Assembly: GCA_019614645.1 (NCBI GenBank)
Contig: JABWDB010000067.1
Location: 806,001 to 870,000, forward strand
Length of the DNA stretch: 64,000 bases
Reading direction: 5' to 3'
Origin: Stratiolaelaps scimitus
Taxonomy: Eukaryota > Arthropoda > Arachnida > Mesostigmata > Laelapidae
Both the position numbers and the translations under genes were made by a program. Numbering within the stretch: position 1 is the first letter of the stretch; each line of letters opens with the position of its first letter. The notes beneath the pieces are model-generated. The model saw only the letters and a list, made by a program, of their open reading frames with translations, did no database searches and had not been told where the DNA came from. Positions 35,570 through 48,250 of this stretch are shown piece by piece.

Positions 35570-36900
35570 AGTGGCGCGCTGAAAATTGATGATGGTTGGG
35601 ATGCTTGTTGTGTCACGGGGGATGTGTTACATCGCCTAAACACGCGCTTTTTGAACCGCTGGCGTACACTTTCAAGGGCGGCAACATCCCATCCCCACTA
35701 GGTAAGGAGACCATATCGAACAGCAATGGAAGAATTTACGGGGAACAAGACTCATGTGGGGTTTGACATAGAAATCGGGGTGCGTAACTATGAAGAATCG
35801 TAAGATCGTGTTGCAGATCCGGTTTTGCAGATTTCCAGACCAACTCAGTGATATGGATGTTGAATGTTGAAACCCGGGTTTGGGGTTGCCCAGGTACCCA
35901 GATCACGGAAGCATTTGACCGTAGGTATTGTTTGGCTGTTTAGTGTATAAGTGCTGACGGATCCATTTGAAGAGACAGGCGCACATCGAAGAGTTGGAAC
36001 TGTCCACAGCCGCGTAGGTCTTGAGGGCGTCGGCGTCCGTATTGACGCTGTAAGTTCCAGGACAAATATGCGGAAGACAAGGACGTCGAGACAGGAGCCC
36101 TGAAAAACCCCAGAGGTGCAGTGAGAGGGTTGGCTAGGGGCGTCGCCGTAAGGAGAACTTGCGGTTTGAGAAGCAGGCGCTGATTCTTAAAAATACCAAA
36201 GGTGGCCCCTGGTATGTTCTTGAGGTAATGCTGGGATAGCTACTGTCACATAAGGGAACAGCTGAGAGTCAGCAAGCACAAAAAAAGTAGGTCGTGCGTT
36301 TATTCGTTCGTAACGTGTCAAGCTTCTTGATGAGGAAAGCGTGGTTAACTCGATCAAAGGCACGGCAGAAGTCGTAGTAAATGCAATGAAGGGTCTTGCG
36401 GCGGTTCATCAAGGTGCCCCAACCGTGGACCATGGATAGGAGCTGGATACAGGAAAGCCGTGTCGGTATTTGTTGTTTAACCCCGGCGTTTCGAAATGAC
36501 GCAGATCATGCTTCTCCACCAGTCTATAGTTCTCGACTAGAAGGTCATCATATTTTTTTCTAAATACAGGCGTAATCACAGAGCAAAGAAACTCCACTGT
36601 GTTTTTACAGAATTTCGGAGGTATTGAGTCAGGAGTGAAATCGCATTCTGTCTAAGCGATCTCATACTTGTTGTTGTATCGTCAATGGGAAATTGAAGGG
36701 GACGGCAGATGAGAGTCCAACGTGACATGGGGGGGAAAGATGCATTGCGGGCCGAGCAATGTCTCCTGTAGACTCGTATCGAGCGACGAGAAGAAGGCGT
36801 CAGTTGAAACCCTGAGACGACCGTTTTACGACTTCAAACTTTTTAATTAGAGTTGGGTTGAGTCGGAAAATTTGTCTTCAAACAAATTATCATATTTCTG
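35570..36900 (-). mobile_element. LINE reverse transcriptase relic, heavily frameshifted
   Basis: On the minus strand near 36384-36340 the frame reads Y-Y-D-F-C-R-A-F-D-R-V-N-H-A-F-L-I-K-K-L, the clear 'YxDFxKAFDxVNHxxLLxKL' block containing the first catalytic Asp of LINE reverse transcriptases. Further on, S-G-V-F-Q-G-S near 36100 matches the SGVPQGS block. A weak counterpart of the LG-containing thumb block follows near 35900 and a charged C-terminal segment near 35680-35640. The YADD motif could not be found between them, so a deletion or heavy mutation is likely. Many stops and frame changes mark it as old. Confidence 0.7.
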
Positions 36901-39900
36901 TTTCTGGAGGACAGACTGTGTGATCCGGTACATATAGTATAGGTTTATATAATTAATATATAAGTAGGGAAGTAAAATATTTGTACCTAATAAGATTAAC
37001 GCGAAATTCAAATACATGCATTTACTATATATTCGACAAACCCTCCGTTTGTCACATCGTCTTCTATAATCTGGCCGATTGCAAAGAGAGATCTGAGAGC
37101 ATGAGAATAATTAGTGAACTTAGCAATGAGCAAATGCTGACTATTGCTGGTTTTCGTGTGAAAATCCCGAACTGTCTACTATCCATGCAAAAGGGCTTAA
37201 GTGGCCATTAATACGTGCCGCTCTTACAGAAACTACAATGCCGACATTTGCCAACCTCAGCCTAAAAATCCTTCAATGGTACTCTAATGTTCGACCTTGA
37301 AGATTATAGCTTATTTTTGAATTTGCAGTGCCATATTTCCGGATGTTGTTGTCGCCGATTTTTACAATGATTACTGTAGGATTTTAATTATCAGCTGGGC
37401 TGTGTTCAACCATAACGGCCTTTTTGGGCTGATATTGAGAATTCAAATAGTTGAAAATATCACTGGCCTGAGCTGGAAATCGGAATCGGGTCTATCGCCC
37501 GTGATTTTAAAGTTAATACCGGTGTTATGAGCGCTCGTTGCTCAACTTTTTTAAACGGTATCATTGAATTCTTATAAAAATGTACGGTGTTGTGTATGGT
37601 TAAAGAAGCGCGTCGAAAGAGCTCTTCGTCCATCGGATGGATTTGTTACGTCGGCTATAAACGAGCATGATCACTCGTTCTTGCTATAATTATAATTATT
37701 CAGAAATATGGATAGGTTGCTTTGCTGTATCGACACCATCTTGCAATCAGTGATACTCGACCGTCATTGACAATGAAATAAAATGGCGACACTCCGGTGA
37801 TCATATTGCTCAAATTATCCTGGGATTACTGAATGAGGAATCGTTTTCTCCCTGTAGGGGCAGTCCGTGAGATCCATTTTTTCACGCCATTCTTAGTTGT
37901 AAGTATCAATTATCATAGCAAAGAGGTCGTTTATGGTCTACACATGTGAATCACTGTGTATACAACAAAATTGTGTTATTGCGCTCGGTTGGTTATCATG
38001 CTGCTATTTAATTGAGAATAATTGCCCCTATAATGAGCATCTTAGTTCTACTATTATAAAGGGGCGTCTTTTCGACCTTAGGTGTTCGGATTCATTTTGA
38101 CAACATACCTCGTTTTGTGTTATTTCATTTTGTGTATTTTCCTCGCTGAAGATAAAAGCAATATTAAATACGTGATAAAATGAGCAGAAAACCACTTATA
38201 TATAAACATCCTACTGAATCGAAATAATTATATTAGGTTTGAGATTCCATTTTAGTATATGGGCAAATTTTCATATTCACTTTTTTGGGTTCGTCGGTGG
38301 TTAACACCACTCTCATTCACATTTTACATTGTACAATCATAATAGCTCCATCTACTTTGGTCTTTGGGGAAAGTATAGTCGGAAGCTCTGGAGTGTTTAA
38401 TTAAATCTTTGGTGTACATACAAGTTACATTACTTATACATATAATGGCTTAAAATAATTCAACCAACTATGTTATAACTTAACCGACAAACCTACGTAT
38501 ATATTATATATATATATATATATATAATCTCAATTCGCTTCCCCACGGCTTTAATTCAGCCTCTTCTCCTTTAAAATACCAGTCTGTCCCTGTTCGACCG
38601 CGCTTAGCCATTTGATTTATTCCATTTATTTTCCTATCGGATACATTTACTCGGAACGAAGGCCACCAGACTTAGGCCACAGTTGAAGTAGGCCAGCCCA
38701 CTGCCCAGCGCTGCACTTGACATAACGAATTAGTGGTAACTTACAGCCGTATATTGTAAAAGCTGACTATACCATTTTCAACATCAATCATTTTGTTTGT
38801 GGGAGATATATAATATTATTGAACACTACTATCTTATTGAATGATCTCAAATGTCTGTGGAAGTGTTGCACTGCCAGGTGCAACTCTAAGTCGGAAAAAA
38901 AGTGGGGTGTTCTCTTTTTAAGCTAAAATGTACGTGAAGACATCTTTATGAAAAATATATATGTATATATTATTAAAGTATATATTAAAGACAAATCTAT
39001 AATTTATTTTACGAGATAATACATTTTATGTTATTATTTCGCACGAGTTACAGCTTCTAACGGTACACTGAAATAACCAACGGGTTCACACAACAATAAC
39101 TATTTAGTGTTGATGCAACATTATGGTTTGAACAATGTTTCTATCTCATTGAAACATGAAATAAACTCTTGTAGTGACTGTTTGTTCGTCGATTGGTTTG
39201 CGAAGAAAGATAGTCTCAGTGGCGGTCTCTATTACAATTAGCAGATGTAAACTCAGTTAACACTTTACTTAACATATACAACTTCAAACATACAATATTA
39301 GTAATTAGTTTGATGACCAGTAGATTATATATGATCCCCTTGTATTATCGATATAAATCTGTTTTTTTATGCTATCTTATTCAAAGTGTCATATCTATGC
39401 AGAACGGCATACATACTTGTACTGTTTTGTCATATCTTTTACAGAAATTCGTAAAATGGAAAGGCTTTTTGTCTTGTCCTCCTATAGCTCAGACGGGTGT
39501 GGGCGTGGAAAGAGGAGGTTGAGGCTGGATGTCTCTCGATTGATCGATTGTCTGTTTGGCCGGACCCATCATGGTGGTAAAGGTAGTAGTCATAGGCGGA
39601 GGGAGTAATCGAGGAGAACGAAAAGAGCCGCTCGATTTCGCTTCATTTGCTCGAGTTTACTTCTTTCAACTTTCTTTGTTGCTTACTTTCTTTTCTTCCT
39701 CTGGACATACTGTGCGGTATGGCAAATGAATCTATTACACGCCTCTGTTGAGCGTATGTCGCCTTTTGGGGAAGACTTGGACTGTGAAGAGGGTCGTGGT
39801 CGGTGGGGCACAGAAGAAAAAAATACGATAGAAGAAAAGAGGTAATCGTGTGGAACGAAGGCCACTTGCAACGGGGTGACGTTCGGACATTTGTCGAGCG

Positions 39901-41603
39901 AACCACATCCCGTTATGTCTCATGTCGAAAGCCTCATAGCAAATGATGTTTTAGAATAACCTCTTACGATGAAATGTCTATAGATTGGTCACACAGTTAC
40001 GAGCAGGAATAGTGGTGCATCTAGTGACATGGTACTCCACTGGGGGAGGGCACTGGTTCGTGATAAATTCGCACGAATAATTCATCTCTCCGGTTTCAAA
40101 TTTTACTCTCGAGAATGATGATTGTTATTTATTATTCAATTACCTTTGATGTACGGCGTCATAGTATAGCATTAAGGATTAAAATGCGTATTGAACTAGT
40201 TATTTTTAACAAAACAAATTGTCTGAAATGATAGTCGAATACTACGTAAAACGCTGTAAATCAATTACAACCAGCAGAGCCATGGTTGAATGGAGTACTA
40301 GTAAATTAATATTATTTAAGCAAGTAATTAGTAATTAATGAAGCGATTGTCAATATGTGGCTATAGTGATGGACAAACTGAAGTAGTAGTAGTAAGGTTG
40401 CATAAATGTGTGCATATTCTCTGCCTCTCCGGCAGGAAAGGTGTTCCTGTTTCCTGTTGAAGACTCTATGGGGACATTACTTTAACATTACCGGTTGTCA
40501 CAGGGAGTCCATGACATCTGCAGGGGCCAATCTGTTCACCAATGTAGGCAGATTCATTGTGCGGAAAATGTGTGATGTACTACCGCTAGTCAGTATTCGT
40601 GTGACGAAGTTGCTGGCATCCTGCTCGCAGCTGCGTTATCAGAATGTGCAAATGTCCGTTCGTTGCTGTGGCCGATTTGTCCAAGAGACAGTGTGCTCCA
40701 TGGGCTCTCCAGGCCCCGAGGCATCGTTCCCCATTGACGGTCGAGGTTCGTACGGCGACAGCTCTCTCCAACCACATAGTCTCCTGGGTCTGTCCAGTTC
40801 ATAGAATTCGTTTCTCGGGACATGGGGACTATGAGAAAGCGGGCAAACCATTTGACATTGGTCCAATATGTAGGACAAGTCGAGAAAAAGCCTGAAATAA
40901 ATATTTTTCTTTTAGGGATGAATAGGAAATAATATATTGTATTTTTTTTTACTTTTTTTCTATGGGGTCGTCCCACTGTCTGACGGTTTCGTTATCGAAA
41001 ATTTCATGTCACTTACTAGCGAAAACACAAGAAGTCCATAAAATGAAATGCTTTGATTATAAATACATACTGATAATCTTGCTTACTTTTGTACTTCATA
41101 CAGATCATCTTCTCCTTATATATATATATATATGTCAGATAATAAAATAGCTGTCTTCTGTCAGAACATTTTACTAGAGTTGTTGTGCTACAACTCCGAT
41201 CTCGCCCGTCTTTTGCTTAGCTTTCTTTGAAAAACCTCGACATTTTTTTTTACAAAAAAAAAATATATATACCTATAAATTCTGCGAGCTATATGGAATT
41301 TCTCAAACTCTAACAACGTTTTCGTCTTTAAGATAAATTGCCTTTTACGGATTTATTTACTTCCCTCTCGCTATCTCTGTGTGTGTCAGATATTGATAGA
41401 ACCTTTGCGGCTTATGAGATGGTTACGGTTAAGCTATAATAAGAACCATGATATAATGAAAGCACTCTATGAACAGAATGGCGCTTGAATATACTAATTA
41501 CATATATAGTAGCTTTCTTGTTAGTGCCAGATCGGATGCTCGCACGTCAGCAAATGCGATCATCTGTATGTCTCAGATTGAAGTTTCGAATAGATCCAAA
41601 CTA
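36901..41603. other. 4.7 kb spacer, no gene seen
   Basis: Very AT-rich with (TA)n at 38498-38526 and 41119-41134 and a T9/A10 run near 41247-41266. The overlapping frames on both strands at 40406-40976 and at 39369-39923 have no recognisable motifs and I do not call them genes. Confidence 0.35.
38498..38526. repeat. (TA)n microsatellite
   Basis: TA tract with one ATTA interruption. Confidence 0.9.
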
Positions 41604-41629
41604 TTAGGTAGTCCCAAGCAAACTGTCGC
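41604..41629 (+). repeat. Mariner left terminal inverted repeat
   Basis: 26 bp, matches the right repeat except at positions 13 and 20. It is the 3' side relative to the transposase gene. Confidence 0.92.
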
Positions 41630-41690
41630 CTCTTTAAATGCCAATAACTTTTGAACTAAATGAGTTAGAACAAAGATCTTTTGGTATGAG

Positions 41691-42743
41691 TTAGAGGTAC
41701 TCTCTAGCTTTATTGACACACCGATTCCAGCGCTCTGGGAGTTTTGAAATAGCCAAATATTTACCATTTGCGTTTCCATATATAATTTCCTTATCTATTG
41801 CTTTTGTGAGTAACTCGACGGTTGCATATGGAACCCCACCAATTGCCCTTTTTAATGCATGGAAACAACCATAATCACATGGGCTTAAATCAGGAGAATA
41901 TGGGGGTTGATGCCATCGCTCAATATTGTTCCCCTCCATCCAGGTCGTAATTTCAGCAGTGCGGTGAGGTCTTGCGTTGTCGTCGAGTAACCACACTCGG
42001 TGCTGTCGATCCCCACGCCACTTGTTCATCAATCCTTTCAAGAAGCCGAGATATCGGGGAGCATTGAGTTTTTCGTTTGCCGCTAATATTTCGTAATAGC
42101 AAACACCCTTGATATCCAGAGCGAGTATAATCAACACCTTTCGTCCGAATCTATCTGGCACTACCACAGACGCCGCCACTTCACCTTGTCGGAGCCACTG
42201 TTTTGCTTGGTCCTTCTCAGGGGGTCTATGCAGGCTAACCCATGTCTCGTCTATCGACACGGTGTGCTCTAAGCGACTGGTTTGTTGCGTATAAGTATTC
42301 AAATTAGATGTCGAACACTCCACACGCATTTTCATTTGGTCAGCACTCAGTTTATGGGGAACCCATTTTTCATTGATTTTCTTCTTCTTCGGTATATTGG
42401 TGATAATTCTATAACACGTCGTCCGAAGAATCAAAGTTTTAGCCGACAAAGACCCCGTGGACCAAGCTCTAGTTTGCTCAAAAGCTGCCTTGATTCTTTC
42501 AATCCGTTCGTCCCTTGTCGCACCTGATTTGTGGTCCCCACCTCGATGGTCATCGGTGTCCATATCTCCACTGTTAAATCGCTTGCACCAATTTTGCACC
42601 GTTCGCAGGCATAAGGCAGACCTGCCGTACGCGTTCACTAATTGTCGATGGATTTCAGCTGGAGGGTGTTTTTGGAGAAACAAAAACATGATGACTTCCC
42701 TTTGATTTTTGGGGGAATTTGAACTTTTTGCTGCAGCGTCCAT
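41691..42743 (-). CDS. Mariner transposase, apparently intact (D,D34D)
   Basis: Cut-and-paste transposase that binds the element's inverted repeats and moves it into TA sites in the nucleus. From the ATG at 42743 it is 350 residues, the normal mariner length (about 345). An in-frame ATG at 42824 would add 27 residues, and the frame stays open to the inverted repeat. The N-terminal half has two helix-turn-helix regions (about residues 8-60 and 72-115), then the linker K-W-V-P-H-K-L (127-133). The catalytic blocks are S-I-D-E-T-W-V (Asp165), L-L-D-D-N-A-R-P-H (Asp255) and Y-S-P-D-L-S-P-C-D-Y (Asp290). There are 34 residues between the last two Asp, defining D,D34D. The end is L-P-E-R-W-N-R-C-V, as in the family. 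No stop or frameshift is visible, so activity is possible; the variant Asp-Asp-Asn in block two replaces the usual His-Asp-Asn. Confidence 0.93.
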   Translation of the reverse strand: MDAAAKSSNSPKNQREVIMFLFLQKHPPAEIHRQLVNAYGRSALCLRTVQNWCKRFNSGDMDTDDHRGGDHKSGATRDERIERIKAAFEQTRAWSTGSLSAKTLILRTTCYRIITNIPKKKKINEKWVPHKLSADQMKMRVECSTSNLNTYTQQTSRLEHTVSIDETWVSLHRPPEKDQAKQWLRQGEVAASVVVPDRFGRKVLIILALDIKGVCYYEILAANEKLNAPRYLGFLKGLMNKWRGDRQHRVWLLDDNARPHRTAEITTWMEGNNIERWHQPPYSPDLSPCDYGCFHALKRAIGGVPYATVELLTKAIDKEIIYGNANGKYLAISKLPERWNRCVNKAREYL

Positions 42744-42862
42744 CTTTCTGATCGTATCGAAACCACTCAGTGTTCGAAAGGAAGCCACGTTCCTACCGCG
42801 TGCCCACTCCAAAAATGAACGCATTGTGTGGCGTAGTTCGGGCTGTGCGCCATCCGAAAGGC

Positions 42863-42888
42863 GCGACAATTTGCTGGGGACTACCTAA
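42863..42888 (-). repeat. Mariner right terminal inverted repeat
   Basis: 26 bp, the 5' side relative to the transposase gene. The transposase open frame extends without a stop into this repeat, but no ATG lies there. Confidence 0.92.
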
Positions 42889-42890
42889 TA

Positions 42891-45800
42891 TAATAGATGC
42901 TCGTGAGAACAATTAGCTTAGAAATACTTGTGCACAGAAATATCAACGCAATTTAGACATTTGATGTATCATTTATTAATTCATTTTGACAAATGGGCGC
43001 AAATGTAGGAACGAATAATAGTAATATGTATCGCTATTACATAACCACTACGTTCTAGTAATATATATATATATAGTGACCATTATGTGCTATTCATATG
43101 CAATTTATGTACATAATGTAACCACTACGTACTGTTCACAATTGTGAAGCAGTAAAGTTCATTAGGTGTTGTACCAATTTGATAATAGATTATGTAGTAG
43201 TACAGCAACTACAACCAGTGTTCCGTCCCTCATCTAGAGAACATTGCCAATCTAATTGATTCTGGGTTTACAAAATGACACGCCATTTCTCCTGACAGAT
43301 AGAATGCCCCAAGTAACTTAATGAGTGATTATGAATCCGTTTCAATGGACTGCAAATGACACTGCAGGCAAATGATGAAGGCTATACAAGCAAGATTATT
43401 CAATACTAGAATATGTCCCGAAATTTGTAGGCACTCATTATTCATGAATTCTCAATTTACTACTGCCGTATAAATAAGTATATGCCAAACGCTCTCTTTT
43501 GGATCCAACTGCCACTAAACAGGCGAAGCCTTTTTCTTGCCTGCAAGGGGTCGCAGTGCACTTCACTGCGTCTCGAAAGCTCCGGAGCGGGAAAAGATCG
43601 TTGGCGCATGTTGAAAAAGATCTTCTCGAAGGGTAACGTACGTGCTTCCAAGACGCACCTGTTCCTGCCGTCGTACCGTGTGGGCAAACCTTGGGTTCAG
43701 ATCCCCAACTGTGGTCCCATTCCCCCGCTTAGACTCCAATGCATTGGATCACCTTTCCACTTGTGTCCCAGGGAAAAAGTCGAACAAGACTAAGCCAACC
43801 TATTTCTCTAGCCCTCGGATGGCGTCGGGAAATAGACCCTGGTGGTTTTCTAGACAACATCGCTGTTCTTGTTACATATATTTGGGCTTTTACCAAAGCT
43901 ATAGCATATTCAAGGCAGCACTCTTTCGTTGGATTTTGTTTTCATCTTGAAGTCTTCCTGTAGTCGACAGCCGATCGCCTCGATAGACGATATACTTCCT
44001 GTTTCTCGTTGGCGGCAAAGTAGTAGTGCCGCTCACTTTTCGTATGCTTCCATGTTCGATGTAAAAGGCGTGGAAGCCATTCGGTGAGCTTGTTCTCTTT
44101 GGTGAGACATTCGATGAAAAACGGACTTGAATTTTTAATATCTCCCTCGGGACCCCTATACATCAGCCGATTGAGAAATTTTATTTATGTCCTCTTTGAA
44201 ACAAGGTTACCAATGCGGCTTAGATCGCAAACTCGCATTGCGAGCATATTTCAAGCAGAATACGAATTACATGTACAGTGGCAGATATTTATGTATATCA
44301 CGAGATTATTACAATAAAACCTCTTGATATGAGTTACACGTTCGTAGTATGATAGCTTATACGCCGCACGTACACGGGAACGCTATGGCACAAAGCACGC
44401 TACAAAATGAATGGAATGTCCTTGCAATTTTCAACGAAATTTAAAAACAAACAGTTTCATTAAGTTGGACTCATTTGCACGTCGCTCTTGTCTCTATGAC
44501 AACATTAACGGGCACATTCATCTTGGAATAGATGCGATGTATATACGAGTTGATCTTTATTAGCTTAGATTTTTATGAAATCTAAAAGTGAACAGGGTCG
44601 TTTCGAAAATCCGGGAGAAGTGTAACCTTGACAGGTGGGAATAGCTATTTAGACTTTATTATATATTACGATTCTATCCTGTCTAGATTTTGAGCAAAGT
44701 CCGTCTCGCTATCGCTAGTAATAGGACCAGCTTTGCAGGTTAAGTGATATTCCCCTGTCAAATACCTACGTTTGACGAGTGAATGCAGCCCAGCCCGTCG
44801 TTGTTGACTAAGGGATTACTATGCTCCCTAGGTTAATAAATAGATCAAACAAACTGCTCAAACAGATCGATGCAACAATTTCAGGCTGGATCCCCCTTGC
44901 GCCATGCCGATCTCCACCAGTACAATATGTTCCATGAGCGAAATCTATGACACATCTACCATATAGTATTTCTATAATAATACGAGTACTTTATGTAATT
45001 TTAGGGGAAGGTGTCCTAAATGATGAGGTGTGTTAGTGATAGAATATTTGATTCTATAACAACCCCTTCTAAGAAACCCTAATGATGGTATGCAACAACA
45101 TTTTGCTAAATATAATACTAAGTTAGGGGAAGAAATTATAGTCGAGTTTTGAAAAAAACGTTCCTAATAATATCCCGCAAATACAGTTTACGCACACTAG
45201 AGGAATTACATTAGAGTTCTTTAGAAACGTTTTTCATTAATTATTTTTATTTAGGAATTCCTCCTTTATTGTTGAAGAAATTCGTCCATTTATCACAACT
45301 TCCTATAAATGAAGCTACACTGTTTTTTTCGGAAAATTATCCTTTTTTGAAAAATCGATTTTGTCAGTAATTTTCGATTGTCGAGATTGTCGATGATTGT
45401 CGAGTAGTCGCCAATAAAAAATATGATTGGTTCATTTGACCAAAATATCGAAATCGAACTACGATGAATTCGGACTAAACTCCATTGGCCTAGATATAAT
45501 GGGATCACCAGGGCGTAAGGATTATGTGTTGTAATATGACGATATGCAGCTGGGAAACCAGATTGCAGAGATGAAAGGAATGCTCCAGTGTCGACTGTGT
45601 CAGGAAACAATTGAGATCGTAGAGGTTAAATTGACGAATTAAGGTGGAAGGAGACGATATTAGGCGACACCTTCACCCTATGACACTGCTTGTCAATGTT
45701 GGGCAGAAAGAAGGTTGGACTGCAAAAGGACTTAACTGTGTCCCAGCATGAGCATATTCTTCAGCCTTAGCTAACAAACTCAGGAAGGCAAAATACACCT

Positions 45801-47918
45801 GACCTTCTAAGAAATGTATCTAGCTTAAACCTTTGCACACGCATAGGCATACTTCCAATATAATATTTTACCTACAACTTTAGGAGGTCATATAGCAAAA
45901 TGTGTATAGCTGTATTCGACACAATTCGCACTGCCTCCGTGCCGCTAGAAAACCCCAAACCATAAAATTGCCGTTTCATTTATCCTAGGAGCCCATGTCT
46001 CGCACTGGCGCAACTTTATTTGAATTGGAAATCACTGTAAGTGTGCTTGGTGTTACATGGTATTCAGCTCGTGTTTAAGACATTAGCATTTTCTCAGATA
46101 AATATAGTAATCGAATACTACAGGAAACAATTCGCAACGATCTCGACACATATCTACAACGTTTCATTATTAGACAGATTCTACTCACATGAATTGACCT
46201 TATCTCCGGATAACATTCAGTGTAAACATGTATTTTAAGCTATCCTTCGTTGCTTATGATAAATATTACCGTAAGTATTTGTCGTCCTGTGGCAAATGAA
46301 TTAAAGGCCCCTGACCTACCAACACCTTTGTTCGGTCATATCTATAATAATGCTAGAGCCACACGAAAAGACTACTCCAAATAAGGATTGAAGATGCAAT
46401 AGAGTTATTACATCCGCCCCACCATTGTGAGAAGGCTTTCAAAGGCTTTTGGTCATTGTTGTTATAAAACATATATGGGGAAGTCGTTGGGCTTTACGAA
46501 TACAAGGGTGAACCGAGTAGATACACAGGCAACTCGTCAGCTTGCTGATTCAATAAATTTGAATGCCATTCTAACTTTCAAACTTTTTGCCTTGTACGAA
46601 ATCTTATGTAGGAATACCACATACATGTTACAGATACTTGATCTGGCGTTTCGAGCGGAAGTAATTTTTTCGGTGGATGCCTGTTGATAATGTGTACTTA
46701 GCTGTGGCATACGAAAATAAACAATAACGTCCGATATTACAGATCGTGGCTATTCAATCCAAGAGATTTCGTTATCAATTACACGCAAAATCCGAACTAC
46801 GTAGGTTAACATTCGAATGGTGAGAGGCATTGGGCATGTAACAAAGAAATTCGTTTTTACACTGACTTCGAATGAGTATAATAGAGCTGCTCCGGATACT
46901 GATCTGTCCGACGGTTCTCGGTCGTCCGTTGGGTCGCTAAAAGCTCCACGGTGGGATTACGTTTTTCATACGAGAGCACTTGAATATTACATTTCGGTTA
47001 TCGGCGTTGAAATTAATTGAATTCCAATCCTCAATAATTGTGCCGCTCCCTGTATTTAAGAGATTTAACCAAACATAGTGAAATTTTGGTGTAACGTATG
47101 TGAATTTTTTACACCTGAATCCTACATAGACCCATGTAAGCGCGGGTCTGCATCCTGGTGGTGCTGAGCCCTTCGAATTATTATTCAAAAACTGTTTAAC
47201 ACGTCACTTTCTAACAGCGCTAGTTTTTTGAGCGTTTTGTATTGAATTTAGCTTTTTTTAGGTCAATATTAATTAAATCACGTGATACGAATAACATACT
47301 ATTATTTATTTTAAAAATAGCGAAAAAAATCGAATTTACTCCCTAGGTTGTCAATAGTTAGGTCTGGCGGCATTTTCAACAAGGTTGGCGTTTACAATGA
47401 AAATATCTATTTTATTTTGAAATACGCAGTGCTACCCAAATATGTATTTACATAAATTAATAGGAAATATATTACACTGAAGACAATCAAAACCATCGAA
47501 GCTAGGTTAGTCCACGGATATCGGATTTTGTTCATGGGAACACAAGAATCCATTCCGATTCAAGGAACTAGGATTCGCTACATCATTTGATGCTGATTTT
47601 GGGCGGGCTTCGGGGAAAACGTAGTATTATGACAGAACTAGTTAGCCTTTTTTGACAGATTTCCGCCTTCCGCGAGATTGGAGCCACATTTATCATTTGT
47701 TCTTTCTCTCTCTGTCTCTTTCTGCGCAATTCAAAATAGTTACTTGACATGAATTCCTGTTGATAGGTCTGGAAATTTTGGTTACTTCAAGGTAAGCATC
47801 ATTACCATCGATCAGGAGCCAGTCAGCGTGTTCAATTAGAAAATAATGTTGTACAATAATAATTAGATGTCTGAGTATACAATTATAGCTTTCTATTGCA
47901 TACTATTTATGTTTACAG
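42891..47918. other. 5 kb spacer or intron, no exon recognised
   Basis: Probably contains upstream sequence of the MICU gene or one of its introns, since the exon at 47919 begins mid-codon. I could not find the preceding exon. Short GC-richer frames at 43460-43963 overlap on both strands and show no motif; (TA)n sits at 43061-43076. Confidence 0.4.
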
Positions 47919-48077
47919 ATCGCATCAGCCGACGCAAGCTGAGTCGGAAAGATCTGGACAAGATGACAGACGCAACGCCACCCAAGAAGAAAGGCAGTAC
48001 CAAACTGTTCCGAGAGCTAAATGATACGGGAATAGTCTCGTACACCGAATATCTCTTCCTACTCTCCGTTCTAACCA
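47919..48077 (+). CDS. MICU-family mitochondrial Ca uptake regulator, exon (MICU3/MICU2-like)
   Basis: MICU proteins sit in the mitochondrial intermembrane space and gate the calcium uniporter through EF-hands. This 159-nt exon follows a TTTACAG acceptor and ends at a consensus GTAAGT donor; it enters and leaves in phase 1. It encodes R-R-K-L-S-R-K-D-L-D-K-M, then T-P-P-K-K-K-G-S-T-K-L-F-R-E-L, then I-V-S-Y-T-E-Y-L-F-L-L-S-V-L-T. The last block is the family's 'ISYTEYLFLLTILTK' segment just before EF-hand 1, and it fits MICU2/MICU3 better than MICU1, which has a different sequence there. The final base plus the first two of the next exon restore the Lys. The open frame reaches upstream to an ATG at 47867, but the acceptor and family length indicate missing earlier exons. 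Confidence 0.9.
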
Positions 48078-48109
48078 GTAAGTGCAAAAATTATTATTTT
48101 GTATGTTTG

Positions 48110-48250
48110 ATCCAGGGGTGGCCATCGATATCGGGCGGAGTGGTGCGAGCCACCTCAGGGTCCTCGGTTCGAATCTCGCAAGACACCACATCATGGTTTG
48201 GAGTAATACGAAAATAGTTCCCAACCATGGCCCAAGTAACAGCACCTAAA
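48110..48250 (+). mobile_element. tRNA-derived SINE-like element in MICU intron
   Basis: GGGCGGAGTGGT (48133-48144) resembles an A box and GGTTCGAATCT (48166-48176) a B box. The internal spacing is short for a tRNA, and no acceptor stem forms. A conserved-looking non-tRNA stretch and an AT-rich end follow up to about 48250. It starts only 30 bp past the exon's donor site. Confidence 0.45.

Larger units (their letters stand above)
41604..42888 (-). mobile_element. Complete mariner element with TIRs and TA duplication
   Basis: The left end TTAGGTAGTCCCAAGCAAAC and the reverse complement of the right end, TTAGGTAGTCCCCAGCAAAT, pair over 26 bp with two mismatches. Both ends are flanked by TA (41602-41603 and 42889-42890), the target dinucleotide duplicated by Tc1/mariner transposition. 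The total length is 1,285 bp, normal for mariner elements (about 1.3 kb). The single transposase gene fills most of it on the minus strand. It is the only transposon in the window with both ends and an unbroken frame, so it is the youngest recognisable insertion. Confidence 0.95.

Noticed and set aside
40406..40976. Overlapping long frames on both strands
   Set aside because: Both strands are open together, typical of locally GC-richer chance sequence; no domain on either.
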